64,000 bases of DNA, from NCBI RefSeq assembly GCF_002976435.1, contig NZ_PUGF01000025.1:1-64000 (forward strand). Reading direction: 5' to 3'. Each line of letters begins with the position of its first letter. Within the stretch, counting starts at the first letter, position 1. This stretch comes from Solimicrobium silvestre (GTDB taxonomy: Bacteria; Pseudomonadota; Gammaproteobacteria; Burkholderiales; Burkholderiaceae_D). A program made the translations under genes and the position numbers. This document shows, piece by piece, positions 45,325-54,887 of this stretch. Under the pieces are notes generated by a model. It made no database searches and had not been told where the DNA came from. It was given only the letters and a program-made list of their open reading frames with translations.

Positions 45325-47265
45325 TTATCCTTCTAACTGCTCATTCAAACTAAGCCATTCACTTTCAGCCAGTTCAAGATTTTTTTGCGTAGTGGCTTGC
45401 AACGCGAGTAGTGCTTTCAATTCTTCTTTGCGCTTTTCTTCATACATATCGCCACCCTCTAATTTACTGGCGAAAGCGGTTAATTCACGATTGAATTTTT
45501 CGATTTCTTCATCTAAGCGTTTAACTTTTGCCTCAAGCGCTTTCTTTTGTGTCGGATTGAGTGAAGATATTTTTACCGGTTTATTTTCAATCGTTGGCTG
45601 ACTAACTTGAGCTGCAACGCTCGTTGCAACATGCTTTTTTGCCGCTTCTGCAGTAGCTAATTTATTCTGTAACAGCCAGTCTTTGTAATCATCTAAATCG
45701 CCATCAAATGGTTTTAGCTCACCATCTGCAACAATAATAAATTGATCCGTGGTGGCGCGTAACAAATGTCTGTCATGCGATACCAATACGACGGTGCCTT
45801 CAAATTGCGCCAGCGCATCAGTTAATGCTTCGCGTGTTTCCAAATCTAAATGGTTGGTTGGTTCATCGAGCAGGAGCAGGTTAGGGCGTTGCCAAACGAT
45901 AAGCGCCAAAGCTAATCGCGCTTTTTCACCGCCAGAGAATGGCTTGATCGGAGAGGTAACCATCTGCCCAGGGAAGTTGAAGCTACCCAAGAAGTTACGT
46001 AATTCTTGTTCGCGGACATTCGGGGCGATTTTGATTAGATGCCAAAGCGGTGACTCGTCATGGCGCAGCATTTCAACCTGATGCTGAGCAAAGTAACCGA
46101 TTGTTAATCCTTTGCCGATATGCGCTACGCCATTTACAGGATTGAGTTCACCTGCAATGGTTTTGATTAAGGTTGATTTACCAGCGCCATTGACGCCTAA
46201 CAACCCAATCCGCTGCCCAATTTGCAGTGAAAAATTGATGTTGTCGACGATAATTTTGGTTTTGCTCAGATCATATTCATCCAAGTGGTAACCCGCGCTG
46301 ACATCTTCCAAAACCAATAAAGGATTTGGTGCGTTGAGTGGTTCTTTAAACTCAAAAGAAAATTCTGCAGCGGCCCGTAATGGGGCTAATTCATCCATTC
46401 GTGCCAATGCTTTAACCCGGCTTTGGGCTTGTTTAGCCTTACTGGCTTTAGCTTTGAAGCGGTCGATAAAGGAAATTAAATGTGCTCGTTGCCGATTTTG
46501 TTTCTCGATCAAGCCTTGAGCTAACACCAATTGCGCTAATCGTTGACGCTCGAAGCTGGAGTAATTGCCGCCGTAACGTTTTAACTTGCGTTCATCAATA
46601 TGCACGATGACATTGACTACGCCATCAAGAAAATCGCGATCATGTGAAATAATAACCAAGGTGCCGGCATAGCGTTTCAACCATTCTTCCAGCCAGATAA
46701 TCGCATCTAAATCCAAATGGTTGGTTGGCTCATCGAGCAGCAATAAATCTGACGGACACATCAGTGCTTGTGCCAGATTCAAACGCATACGCCAACCACC
46801 AGAAAAACTGGCGACTGATTGCGTCATTTGCGCCATGGTAAAACCGAGGCCTAACAATAATTGTTCAGCACGGGATTGCACCGTGTAGGCATCCGCATCA
46901 GCCAGGGCAATGTAGACCTCGGCGATCAGGTTACCGTTTTCATCGGTGGCTTCCTGCTCTTCTAATTCAGCTAGTTTGGTTTCTAGTTTTCTTAAACGGG
47001 TATCGCCATCGATTGCATAGTCGATCGCGGAACGTTCTAATGCGGGCGTTTCTTGCGCCACATATGCTACTTGCCATTGCGCTGGAAAATCCAGGCTACC
47101 TTGATCTGAGTGAATTTCATTGCGCAGCATGGCGAATAAACTGGATTTGCCTGCGCCATTGGAGCCGATCAAACCAATTTTTTCGCGTGGATTAAGCGTT
47201 AAATCGACGCCCTCAAAAAGAGGTTTAGTGCCGCGCATGAGGAAGAGCTGTTGAAAACGTATCAT
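45325..47265 (-). CDS. ABC-F family ATPase (YheS/Uup-like ribosome-associated)
   Basis: A 646-residue protein with two ATPase cassettes and no membrane segments. Cassette 1: GLIGSNGAGKSSLFAML, SFSGGWRMRLNLAQALM, LLLLDEPTNHLDLDAIIWLE. Cassette 2: GLLGVNGAGKSTLIKTI, PFSGGEKARLALALI, LLLLDEPTNHLDLETREAL. The linker between them has the expected coiled coil, and a C-terminal coiled coil (about 570-646) resembles YheS. ABC-F proteins act on stalled or translating ribosomes rather than transporting. It is the last gene of the long minus-strand run from dapC. Confidence 0.92.
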   Translation of the reverse strand: MIRFQQLFLMRGTKPLFEGVDLTLNPREKIGLIGSNGAGKSSLFAMLRNEIHSDQGSLDFPAQWQVAYVAQETPALERSAIDYAIDGDTRLRKLETKLAELEEQEATDENGNLIAEVYIALADADAYTVQSRAEQLLLGLGFTMAQMTQSVASFSGGWRMRLNLAQALMCPSDLLLLDEPTNHLDLDAIIWLEEWLKRYAGTLVIISHDRDFLDGVVNVIVHIDERKLKRYGGNYSSFERQRLAQLVLAQGLIEKQNRQRAHLISFIDRFKAKASKAKQAQSRVKALARMDELAPLRAAAEFSFEFKEPLNAPNPLLVLEDVSAGYHLDEYDLSKTKIIVDNINFSLQIGQRIGLLGVNGAGKSTLIKTIAGELNPVNGVAHIGKGLTIGYFAQHQVEMLRHDESPLWHLIKIAPNVREQELRNFLGSFNFPGQMVTSPIKPFSGGEKARLALALIVWQRPNLLLLDEPTNHLDLETREALTDALAQFEGTVVLVSHDRHLLRATTDQFIIVADGELKPFDGDLDDYKDWLLQNKLATAEAAKKHVATSVAAQVSQPTIENKPVKISSLNPTQKKALEAKVKRLDEEIEKFNRELTAFASKLEGGDMYEEKRKEELKALLALQATTQKNLELAESEWLSLNEQLEG

Positions 47266-47329
47266 TGTTTGTGCATTCGGAAGAGGCTTTAAAAGCCCTC
47301 TTCAATTAATTAAAAAACGGGGCGTATGG

Positions 47330-48229
47330 TTATGGTAACTGGTCTGCGGTAAGAAGAAAAACCATGTCATCACCAGCAGAGGTTGACACCCAGGTAAACT
47401 CTAAATCGGGAAAAGCAGCTTCGGCAAAAGCACGTTCGTGGCCAATTTCAACCATGAGTATGCCATTCTGCGTTAAACGCGATTTTGCACCGGCAATAAT
47501 GGTTCTGACTAAATCCATGCCGTCCTCGCCGCCACCCAGCGCTATTTGCGGTTCATGCAAATACTCTTGTGGCAGCTTGTCCATGGATGCGCTGTTTACG
47601 TATGGCGGATTAGAAATAATCAGTTGATATTTCTTGTTAGGGACATTGGTGTAAAGGTCGGATTCACGCAAAGTAATGCGGTCTTGCAAGCCGTAGGTCG
47701 CTATATTTTGCTTCGCTACTGCTAACGCATCTGTAGAAATGTCGGCAGTATCCACATGGGCTTCTGGAAATGCATCTGCCAGCATAATCGGCAGACAACC
47801 TGAGCCGGTGCATAATTCTAAAATATCGGTAATGTCGTCTGGATTAGCTACCCACGGTGACAAATAAGATGGAATTAATTCAGCGATAAATGAGCGCGGC
47901 ACGATAACTCGTTCGTCCACATAAAACTGGTAAGTACCTAACCAGGCTTCATTGGTGATGTAAGCGGCAGGAACCCGGTCAGTGGTGCGGCGTTCGATTA
48001 CTTTTAAGATGCCTGCGATTTCAGCAGGTAGCAAATGCGCATCCAGGTAGGTGTCAAGATTATCGAGCGGCAAATGCAGTGTATGTAAAATCAGGTAGGC
48101 GGCTTCATCAATTGCGCTGCTGCTGCCGTGGCCAAAAAACAGCTTGGCGCCATTGAAGCGGCTTACGGCGTAACGCAACACGTCGCGCACAGTGGTGAAA
48201 GGGTGGTTAGTTAGAATCAGATTAGACAT
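47330..48229 (-). CDS. prmB: Ribosomal protein L3 glutamine methyltransferase
   Basis: A 299-residue SAM-dependent enzyme that methylates a glutamine of ribosomal protein L3. Motif I is LELCTGSGCLPIML and the catalytic NPPY is in LIISNPPYVNSASMDKLP. The N-terminal helical domain TVRDVLRYAVSRFNGAKLFF distinguishes it from PrmC. It sits between dapE and the ABC-F gene. A MITE-like element lies just upstream. Confidence 0.94.
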   Translation of the reverse strand: MSNLILTNHPFTTVRDVLRYAVSRFNGAKLFFGHGSSSAIDEAAYLILHTLHLPLDNLDTYLDAHLLPAEIAGILKVIERRTTDRVPAAYITNEAWLGTYQFYVDERVIVPRSFIAELIPSYLSPWVANPDDITDILELCTGSGCLPIMLADAFPEAHVDTADISTDALAVAKQNIATYGLQDRITLRESDLYTNVPNKKYQLIISNPPYVNSASMDKLPQEYLHEPQIALGGGEDGMDLVRTIIAGAKSRLTQNGILMVEIGHERAFAEAAFPDLEFTWVSTSAGDDMVFLLTADQLP

Positions 48230-48294
48230 GGCTTTATTCTTTGCAGACGCTCCACTTGGGAGTTAATAATGGTAGTAAATAATAGGAACAATTA

Positions 48295-48400
48295 TAGGGG
48301 ACTTACATAAAACCGCCCCAGCGGCGTTGCGCCTCCTTGTCGTACTATTCGTACTGTCAGCGTCGGCGCGTCTTGCTGGAACAATTTTGCGTAAGCCCTA
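48295..48400. mobile_element. MITE-like element, 106 bp, with inverted ends
   Basis: The left end reads TAGGGGACTTACATAAAA and the right end, read from the other strand, TAGGGCTTACGCAAAATTG, so the ends are imperfect inverted repeats sharing TAGGG, CTTAC and AAAA. Inside are further stems (GCGCC/GGCGC and GTAC/GTAC around TATTC). It has no coding capacity. The right-end TAG is used as the stop codon of dapE. Similar intergenic modules are, as I recall, common in betaproteobacteria; no parent transposase is in the window. Confidence 0.6.
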
Positions 48401-49528
48401 TTGCAGTAAAATATTTTCCAATGTTTTTCGATAAATGTTTTTTAGCGGTTCAATTTCACTAACCGCAATATGCTCATCAATTTTATGAATGCTGGCATTG
48501 ATAGGGCCAAATTCAATCACTTGCGGACAAATTTGAGCAATAAACCGTCCGTCAGAAGTTCCGCCAGTGGTGGATAACTCGGTATGTATGCCAGTTTCAG
48601 ACAGAATCGCACGTGACAGCGCATCGCTTAAAGTACCTTTAGGCGTTAAAAATGGTTGCCCGCCGATAGTCCATTCCAAATCGTAATTTAAGTCATGTTT
48701 ATCCAGAATGGCATGCACTCGTTCTTGTAAACTTTGTGCTGTGCTCGCTGTGGAAAAACGGAAATTAAAATCGATATTCAGATGCCCTGGAATGACGTTT
48801 GATGCTCCCGTGCCAGCCTGAATATTAGAAATTTGAAATGACGTCGGTAAATAATATTCGTTAGCCTGATCCCAAACTTCCTGCGTTAATTCAGTGATGG
48901 CAGGTGCAGAGCGGTGTATCGGGTTTTGAGCTAGTTGTGGATAAGCGATGTGGCCTTGAATACCGTGAATGACTAACTTGCCCGACATCGAGCCACGACG
49001 ACCATTTTTAATGGTGTCACCAAAATGCTGTGATGAAGTTGGTTCACCTACTACGCAAAAATCTAATTGTTCGCCACGCTGTTTTAATAAATCGCAGACC
49101 ACCACAGTACCATCGGTAGCCGGACCTTCTTCGTCACTGGTGATTAAAAAACCGATAGAGCCTGGGTGTTCCGGGTGCTGTTGAATGAATTCTTCTGCCG
49201 CGACCAACATGGCGGCGATCGAGCTTTTCATGTCAGCTGCGCCGCGGCCGTAGAGCATTCCGTGCCGTATGGTTGGGACGAAGGGATCAGACACCCACTT
49301 CCCTAATGGACCAGTAGGAACCACGTCGGTGTGCCCTGCAAAAACAATTAAGGGTTGGGTGGTGCCTTTTCTAGCCCAAAGATTACTGACGTTGCCGGAC
49401 TCAATAGATTCACAAACAAAACCGAGCGGAGTTAACATATCTATCATCAGTTGCTGGCAACCGAGATCAGATGGCGTTACAGATTCTAGTGAGATTAATT
49501 GCTCGGTCAGTTTTAATGTCTTGCTCAT
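48398..49528 (-). CDS. dapE: Succinyl-diaminopimelate desuccinylase
   Basis: A 376-residue Zn-dependent M20 hydrolase of lysine/diaminopimelate synthesis. Metal and catalytic motifs are intact: [27 protein letters not shown] and [12 protein letters not shown]. The C-terminus [15 protein letters not shown] is near normal length and stops on TAG supplied by the end of the MITE-like element. It is part of the run with dapC and dapD. Confidence 0.96.
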   Translation of the reverse strand: MSKTLKLTEQLISLESVTPSDLGCQQLMIDMLTPLGFVCESIESGNVSNLWARKGTTQPLIVFAGHTDVVPTGPLGKWVSDPFVPTIRHGMLYGRGAADMKSSIAAMLVAAEEFIQQHPEHPGSIGFLITSDEEGPATDGTVVVCDLLKQRGEQLDFCVVGEPTSSQHFGDTIKNGRRGSMSGKLVIHGIQGHIAYPQLAQNPIHRSAPAITELTQEVWDQANEYYLPTSFQISNIQAGTGASNVIPGHLNIDFNFRFSTASTAQSLQERVHAILDKHDLNYDLEWTIGGQPFLTPKGTLSDALSRAILSETGIHTELSTTGGTSDGRFIAQICPQVIEFGPINASIHKIDEHIAVSEIEPLKNIYRKTLENILLQ

Positions 49529-49595
49529 AAATACTTTAATAAGGGGTGAAAATAAATGCTACTGAATAGAATGAAAATAGATAGAAATAAACGGA

Positions 49596-49967
49596 TTACG
49601 CTTGAGTAGTAAACCAGCGGCGGTACTCGGCTTCAGAAAAGCCAACCATAATCTCTACTTGCATATCGGTTTGAATAACTAAGACCGGTCTTTTAATTAC
49701 CGAGGGTGAGTTCACCATGCATTGCACGGCACTGTCCGCATCAATTACTGCTTGTTGTTCAGCCTCTGGCAATTTGCGCCATGTGGTGCCCCTTCGATTA
49801 AGCAAAATTTGCCAATCAAGTTGCTTCAACCAGGGGCTAATTAAGGCTGGCGTGACGCCAGCCTTTTTAAAATCATGAAAATCAACAGTGACTTGATGTT
49901 CGCTTAACCAAGTCCGGGCTTTTTTTACTTGATCACAATTTGGAATGCCATATAAAGTTACGTTCAT
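49596..49967 (-). CDS. ArsC/Spx-family reductase-like protein (YffB type)
   Basis: A 123-residue thioredoxin-fold protein starting TLYGIPNCDQVKKARTWL and containing LNRRGTTWRKLPE and SPSVIKRPVLV, the Spx/ArsC family pattern. Only one Cys is near the active site (NCD), so it is the YffB-like branch rather than true arsenate reductase. It is probably thiol-linked and its function is unknown. It starts 3 bases after the pilU stop and precedes dapE. Confidence 0.87.
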   Translation of the reverse strand: MNVTLYGIPNCDQVKKARTWLSEHQVTVDFHDFKKAGVTPALISPWLKQLDWQILLNRRGTTWRKLPEAEQQAVIDADSAVQCMVNSPSVIKRPVLVIQTDMQVEIMVGFSEAEYRRWFTTQA

Positions 49968-49970
49968 TGC

Positions 49971-51101
49971 TTACATATTTAGAGTGAATTCGGTAAACGA
50001 TGCTTCTTCTACCTTAGGCGGTTCAGGTTCGGCCGCTCCTGGAACCTGTTCATTATTTAACAGCCACAATAAATTATTGGCTGAATCAGCATTGGCCAAG
50101 CCTTCTTCTTGCGAGATTAAGCCGTCATTAATCAACTGCATTAAAGCGCGTTCAAAGGTTTGAGAGCCTGGCGACAAACTCTTATCAATGGCTTCCTTGA
50201 TTTCAGACATATCACCAGCTGCAATCAAATCGGCGACGTAACGTGTATTGAGTAGAACTTCTACCGCAGGATAACGTCCACCATCAACTGCACGAATTAA
50301 GCGCTGTGAAACCACGGCACGAATCGAAGATGATAAATCAAGCAATAAAGCGGTGCGATGTTCTGAAGGGAAAAAGCTAATAATACGGTTCAGCGCTTGA
50401 TAACTGTTGTTGGCATGCAAAGTCGCTAAAACTAAATGGCCGGATTGGGCATACGACATCGCCGATGCCATAGTGGCTTCGTCACGAATTTCACCAATCA
50501 GAATACAGTCGGGAGCCTGGCGTAAAGAATTACGCAAAGCGACTTCTAAACTGACTGAATCGGTGCCGATTTCACGCTGGTTGACGATTGATTTTTTACT
50601 GCGGAACAAATATTCGATCGGATCTTCAATCGTTAAAATATGCCCGGTTCTTTGCGTATTACGATGATCCAGCATCGATGCAATGGTGGTAGATTTTCCG
50701 GAGCCGGTTGAGCCGACCAATAAAATCAGGCCGCGTTTTTCCATAATCAACTCACCCAAAATACCTGGTAGTCGAAGTGCGCTTAATGCGGGAATGTGAC
50801 CTGGAACGAAACGGAATACCGCTGAAATAGAACCACGCTGCCTAAAAGCTGATAAACGGAAACGACCGATACCGGTTGCGCCGATACCCAAATTCAGTTC
50901 ATTTTCCCGATGCAGCTTATCCATATCCTCGGCGGATACAACTTCAGACAGCAAGGCCATAATATTGGCTTGATCCATCTTCTGGTTGTTAATGGGAAGT
51001 AAATTGCCGTTAATTTTGAGATGAATTGGTGAATTGATCGCAAAAAACATATCAGATGCTTGCTTTTCCTTCATTAACTCAAACAGACGTTCCATTGCCA
51101 T
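49971..51101 (-). CDS. pilU: Type IV pilus retraction ATPase PilU
   Basis: A 376-residue hexameric ATPase. Walker A is LLVGSTGSGKSTTIASML, the Asp box is LTIEDPIEYLF, Walker B is DCILIGEIRDEATM, and the His box is SGHLVLATLHANN. The N-terminal ELMKEKQASDMFFAINSPIHL is typical of PilU rather than PilT. It helps pilus retraction for twitching and DNA uptake. It sits within the dap gene run with a 4-base gap to the ArsC-like gene. No pilT is in the window. Confidence 0.92.
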   Translation of the reverse strand: MAMERLFELMKEKQASDMFFAINSPIHLKINGNLLPINNQKMDQANIMALLSEVVSAEDMDKLHRENELNLGIGATGIGRFRLSAFRQRGSISAVFRFVPGHIPALSALRLPGILGELIMEKRGLILLVGSTGSGKSTTIASMLDHRNTQRTGHILTIEDPIEYLFRSKKSIVNQREIGTDSVSLEVALRNSLRQAPDCILIGEIRDEATMASAMSYAQSGHLVLATLHANNSYQALNRIISFFPSEHRTALLLDLSSSIRAVVSQRLIRAVDGGRYPAVEVLLNTRYVADLIAAGDMSEIKEAIDKSLSPGSQTFERALMQLINDGLISQEEGLANADSANNLLWLLNNEQVPGAAEPEPPKVEEASFTEFTLNM

Positions 51102-51193
51102 GATATTTCCTTCCCGTTCTTGCTGGATTGTTATTTTTTTAAAACCAGGCCCTATTCGTGGCTTGGCTAAACGCTGATTTCAAGATAGTAGTA

Positions 51194-52030
51194 CTAAACG
51201 CCACGCAATAATTCATTAATACTGGTTTTTGAGCGAGTTTGTGCATCAACGCGCTTTACAATAACCGCGCAATACAGGCTGTATTTGCCATCAGGGCTAG
51301 GCAAGTTGCCGGAAACAACTACGGAGCCGGAAGGAATTCGGCCATAAGTCACTTCGCCAGTTGCACGATCATAAATTTTGGTTGATTGCCCAATGTAGAC
51401 ACCCATGGAAATCACTGAATTTTCTTCAACGATCACACCTTCAACAATTTCAGAGCGGGCACCAATAAAGCAGTTATCTTCAATAATGGTTGGGTTGGCT
51501 TGCATCGGCTCTAACACGCCGCCAATGCCTACGCCGCCGGATAAATGTACGTTTTTACCGATTTGAGCGCAGGAGCCGACAGTTGCCCAAGTATCAACCA
51601 TAGCGCCTTCATCAACGTAAGCGCCAATGTTGACGTAAGAAGGCATCAGCACCACGTTTTTTGCGATAAAACTACCGCGCCGCGCGACCGCAGGGGGCAC
51701 CACGCGGAACCCGCCTTTAACGAAATCTTCAGCCGTGTAATGGGCAAATTTAGTAGGTACTTTATCAAAAAACTGCATGTGTTCGCCGGATGGCATAACA
51801 ATATTATCTTCCAGGCGGAACGACAGCAATACCGCTTTTTTAACCCATTGGTTGACATGCCATTGACCAGAACCATCCGTCAATTTCTCGGCAACCCGCA
51901 AGCTGCCATTGTCCAGTTTGGCAATGACTTCGGCAACCGCTAGCCGCAATTCAGTTGGAGCCGATTTAGGAGTAAAACTGGCGCGATCTTCCCAAGAGAG
52001 GTCAATAATTTGCTGAAGTTGTTGTGTCAT
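51194..52030 (-). CDS. dapD: Tetrahydrodipicolinate N-succinyltransferase
   Basis: A 278-residue left-handed beta-helix acyltransferase that succinylates tetrahydrodipicolinate in lysine/meso-DAP synthesis. Hexapeptide repeats run through [20 protein letters not shown] and SAQIG-like turns ([20 protein letters not shown]). The motif [20 protein letters not shown] holds substrate-binding residues. It follows dapC after 62 bases on the same strand. Confidence 0.97.
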   Translation of the reverse strand: MTQQLQQIIDLSWEDRASFTPKSAPTELRLAVAEVIAKLDNGSLRVAEKLTDGSGQWHVNQWVKKAVLLSFRLEDNIVMPSGEHMQFFDKVPTKFAHYTAEDFVKGGFRVVPPAVARRGSFIAKNVVLMPSYVNIGAYVDEGAMVDTWATVGSCAQIGKNVHLSGGVGIGGVLEPMQANPTIIEDNCFIGARSEIVEGVIVEENSVISMGVYIGQSTKIYDRATGEVTYGRIPSGSVVVSGNLPSPDGKYSLYCAVIVKRVDAQTRSKTSINELLRGV

Positions 52031-52092
52031 AGTAAGTTCTGCTCTGATTTAAAAAGTGAAATTATGAAATTATGCTGTTTATTAGCTGCAGT

Positions 52093-53307
52093 TTACTTAG
52101 CTAATTGCCTCGTGAATGCAACTATGCGCTGGGCTGCTTCTAAGCATTCATCTACTGATGCAACCAGCGCCATTCGTATCCGTTGTTGCCCAGGATTAAT
52201 GCCGTGTGCTTCACGGGCTAAAAAGCTACCAGGTAATACAGTCACATTATATTCGGCATAAAGTTGCTGTGCGTAAGCGGTGTCTGATATTGACACTAAT
52301 TTATCGACCCGGGCCCACAAATAAAAGCCCGCATCGGGTAATTCAACATCCAAAACTTGCTGTAATAGTGGCGTAACTTGGGCAAATTTGGCTTTGTATA
52401 AGGCGCGATTTTGAATAACATGTTGTTCGTCAGTCCATGCAATCGCTGAAGCTGCCTGAATGACTGGACTCATCGCGCTACCGTGGTAAGTGCGATACAA
52501 CAAAAACAGTTTAATTATATCGGCGTCACCTGCCACAAAACCTGAGCGCATACCTGGCACATTCGAGCGTTTTGACAGGCTCGAAAAACTCACTAAGCGC
52601 GGAAAAGTTGTGCGGCCAAGTTGGTGCGCCGCTTCTAGCGCGCCGAGTGGTGCTGTATCACCAAAATAAATTTCAGAATAGCATTCATCTGCAGCGATGA
52701 CGAAACCATAGCGGTCTGATAATTCAAACAGCTGCTTCCAGTCATCTAAGCTCAATACGGCCCCAGTTGGGTTGCCAGGTGAGCAGACAAACAATAATTG
52801 AACACGTTCCCAGATATGCTCGGGCACGCTGGCATAGTCAGGCGAATAATTGCGGGTTTCGTCGGCATTAACGAAGTAAGGCTCTGCTCCGGCCAAATAA
52901 GCAGCGCCTTCATAAATTTGATAAAACGGATTCGGGCACATTACCAATGGCGGCGCCGTACCTTTGGATGTATCCAGTACGGTCTGAGCAAAGGCGAATA
53001 GGGCTTCTCTTGAGCCATTTACCGGCAAAATCTGGGTGTTTGGGTTCAGAGCCGGAATTTGATAACGTCGGCTTATCCACGCTGCAATAGCCTGTCGTAA
53101 CACTTCTGAGCCTTGCGTGCCAGGATAACTGGCTAAGCCGCTTAAATTTTCAATAAGTGCTGCGTTGATTAATTCTGGCGTCGCATGTTTAGGCTCACCA
53201 ATTCCCAGGCTAATCGGCGTTAAATGATTAGGCGGAGTTATTCCGTGAAAAAGTTGCTTCAATTTTTCAAATGGATAAGGCTGAAGTTGATTAAGTAATT
53301 GATTCAC
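52093..53307 (-). CDS. dapC: Succinyldiaminopimelate transaminase
   Basis: A 404-residue fold-type I PLP aminotransferase. The PLP Lys is in FSSLSKRSNVPGMRSGFVAG, and N-P-T-G-A (SPGNPTGAVLSLDDW) and the Tyr/Asp contacts (ADECYSEIYF) are present. It starts the minus-strand run dapC-dapD-pilU-arsC-like-dapE. Betaproteobacterial DapC of this type makes N-succinyl-LL-2,6-diaminopimelate. Confidence 0.94.
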   Translation of the reverse strand: MNQLLNQLQPYPFEKLKQLFHGITPPNHLTPISLGIGEPKHATPELINAALIENLSGLASYPGTQGSEVLRQAIAAWISRRYQIPALNPNTQILPVNGSREALFAFAQTVLDTSKGTAPPLVMCPNPFYQIYEGAAYLAGAEPYFVNADETRNYSPDYASVPEHIWERVQLLFVCSPGNPTGAVLSLDDWKQLFELSDRYGFVIAADECYSEIYFGDTAPLGALEAAHQLGRTTFPRLVSFSSLSKRSNVPGMRSGFVAGDADIIKLFLLYRTYHGSAMSPVIQAASAIAWTDEQHVIQNRALYKAKFAQVTPLLQQVLDVELPDAGFYLWARVDKLVSISDTAYAQQLYAEYNVTVLPGSFLAREAHGINPGQQRIRMALVASVDECLEAAQRIVAFTRQLAK

Positions 53308-53433
53308 GTGATAGCAGCGAGATGTGAGCGATGAGAGTTAACCTGCGAGCATAAAAAACCTGCTGCATTATACAGTTGATGGTAGTGCTGAGTGCATAGC
53401 GAAAGGAACTAGTGCTGAATAATTTGCCAGTTT

Positions 53434-53468
53434 AAAAAAACAAATGCCAGGGATTACCCTGGCATTTG
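53434..53468 (-). terminator. Intrinsic terminator after the CAP lipoprotein gene
   Basis: On the minus strand CAAATGCCAGGG, 4-base loop, CCCTGGCATTTG, then seven T. A perfect 12-base stem 21 bases beyond the stop codon. Confidence 0.9.
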
Positions 53469-53488
53469 CATAAATAGATCAAATTAAA

Positions 53489-54592
53489 TTAATTACCGGT
53501 ACTTGTTCCTGTCGTGAATTGCCAGGTTTGGCTTACGTTGTTGGTAATTGCATATGGCATTAAGTAAGTTGAGCCGGTAAAGGTAACGTTGTAGGTCGTG
53601 TTTGGTAAAAACGGGGCATTACCCACCCAAAAAGCCTCATTCGCTGCAATGGTTGGCACCGGTGCTGGCGGGGTTGTGAGTGCTGCCGTTGCCGCGGAAT
53701 AGCTGGATGTGTTTAAGTTCGGATCGTTAGCCATAGTCCAGGTTTTCCCTGCTAATGGTGTACTAGAGCCAGCAACAGTTACCGTGAATGCCGCATTATT
53801 TAAATTTGTAATGATGGCGGTAGTGACGCTGATTGGTGAGCTCGTGTTGGCGTTAAATTGAGCGGGCGTTGTATAAGCAGGATAAACCGAAGGGCTTTCC
53901 ATTGTCATGGACAAAGGAACGTTAGTCAGTTGATTGTTCGGGTAGACCGCGAAGTAATTTGATGCCACCGATTGTCCGCCATCTAGTCGGCCATGACTAA
54001 TCCACCAATGAGTTAATGCGGTAGCTGGGCCTGAAGTGTCGCGTGCCAAGCCAATTTCTCGGGTAGATTGCGCCATTAAACCGCTGCGATGGTAAATGGT
54101 GTTGACCATGGAATTTAAAATGGCCGTGCTGGTAGGAGATGAAGCAGGGCCGAGTGCATACAACTCACCAACAGCGGCGAAGGGTGTGCCATTTGGTGCT
54201 GCAGTGGTGTTTTGCATAACGTAGTAGCCGAGCGCAATAGCGCGTGCGCTTGGTGTGGTGGCAAAATAACTAGGGTTGCCAACAATTTCGATATCTTGTT
54301 GATAGGGGTTGCTTATGATCGCACTATTCGCAGTCGAGTAAGCCATGTGTTTTTGCGCGGCTTGATCCAAATAAACGTTTTGCTGCCAATAACCTAAGCC
54401 CACGCTAAAGCGAAACGCATTAATCGCCATGAAAGCGTTATATTCGTCTGTGCCTTGCACATAAGTTGGGGTGGATAAGTAGTTTTGCGGGCTTCCAGGA
54501 ATAACTAAATTCGTTGGGGGGGAATTGCTGCCACCGCAAGATGCTAGGGTAAATGCAGTAACGAGCATGCCAATAAGTGCTAATTTTTTCAT
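53489..54592 (-). CDS. CAP (SCP/PR1)-domain lipoprotein
   Basis: A 367-residue exported lipoprotein with lipobox TLASC, lipidated Cys19, followed by a short disordered stretch. A CAP domain follows (about 50-200): EYNAFMAINAFRFSVGLGYW, DQAAQKHMAYSTANS and YHRSGLMAQSTREIGLA. The last 150 residues form beta-rich, Thr/Ser/Asn-rich sequence perhaps of immunoglobulin-like fold. Bacterial CAP proteins are secreted and of unclear role; some bind sterols, lipids or metals. It has its own terminator and stands alone. Confidence 0.85.
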   Translation of the reverse strand: MKKLALIGMLVTAFTLASCGGSNSPPTNLVIPGSPQNYLSTPTYVQGTDEYNAFMAINAFRFSVGLGYWQQNVYLDQAAQKHMAYSTANSAIISNPYQQDIEIVGNPSYFATTPSARAIALGYYVMQNTTAAPNGTPFAAVGELYALGPASSPTSTAILNSMVNTIYHRSGLMAQSTREIGLARDTSGPATALTHWWISHGRLDGGQSVASNYFAVYPNNQLTNVPLSMTMESPSVYPAYTTPAQFNANTSSPISVTTAIITNLNNAAFTVTVAGSSTPLAGKTWTMANDPNLNTSSYSAATAALTTPPAPVPTIAANEAFWVGNAPFLPNTTYNVTFTGSTYLMPYAITNNVSQTWQFTTGTSTGN

Positions 54593-54887
54593 GAAAACCT
54601 TAAATATTTTGCAGAAAGTTCAAATCGAGCTTTAATTATTTTGTGCGTAATATAAACCAAGTCGCCTGTTTATGCATTAGTTATGTATTGGCAATGACGG
54701 TAACAATGTATGTATTGCCGTGGTAATTTGCCTCAACTAAATTACATTACTCCAGCGCACAAAAATTCTGTAACTAAAAATGAGATGCTATTATATGCGC
54801 TGCTTTGAAGTCGTAACGATTTGTAGGCTTCATTGATAGTTTTATTTGCACTTAACCCATCTTTAACTTCCATTAATTTCCTTTATT

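Noticed and set aside
47283-47306. Hairpin between prmB and the ABC-F gene as a terminator
   Set aside because: The stem has a bulge and there is no T-run on the minus strand, so transcription probably reads through.
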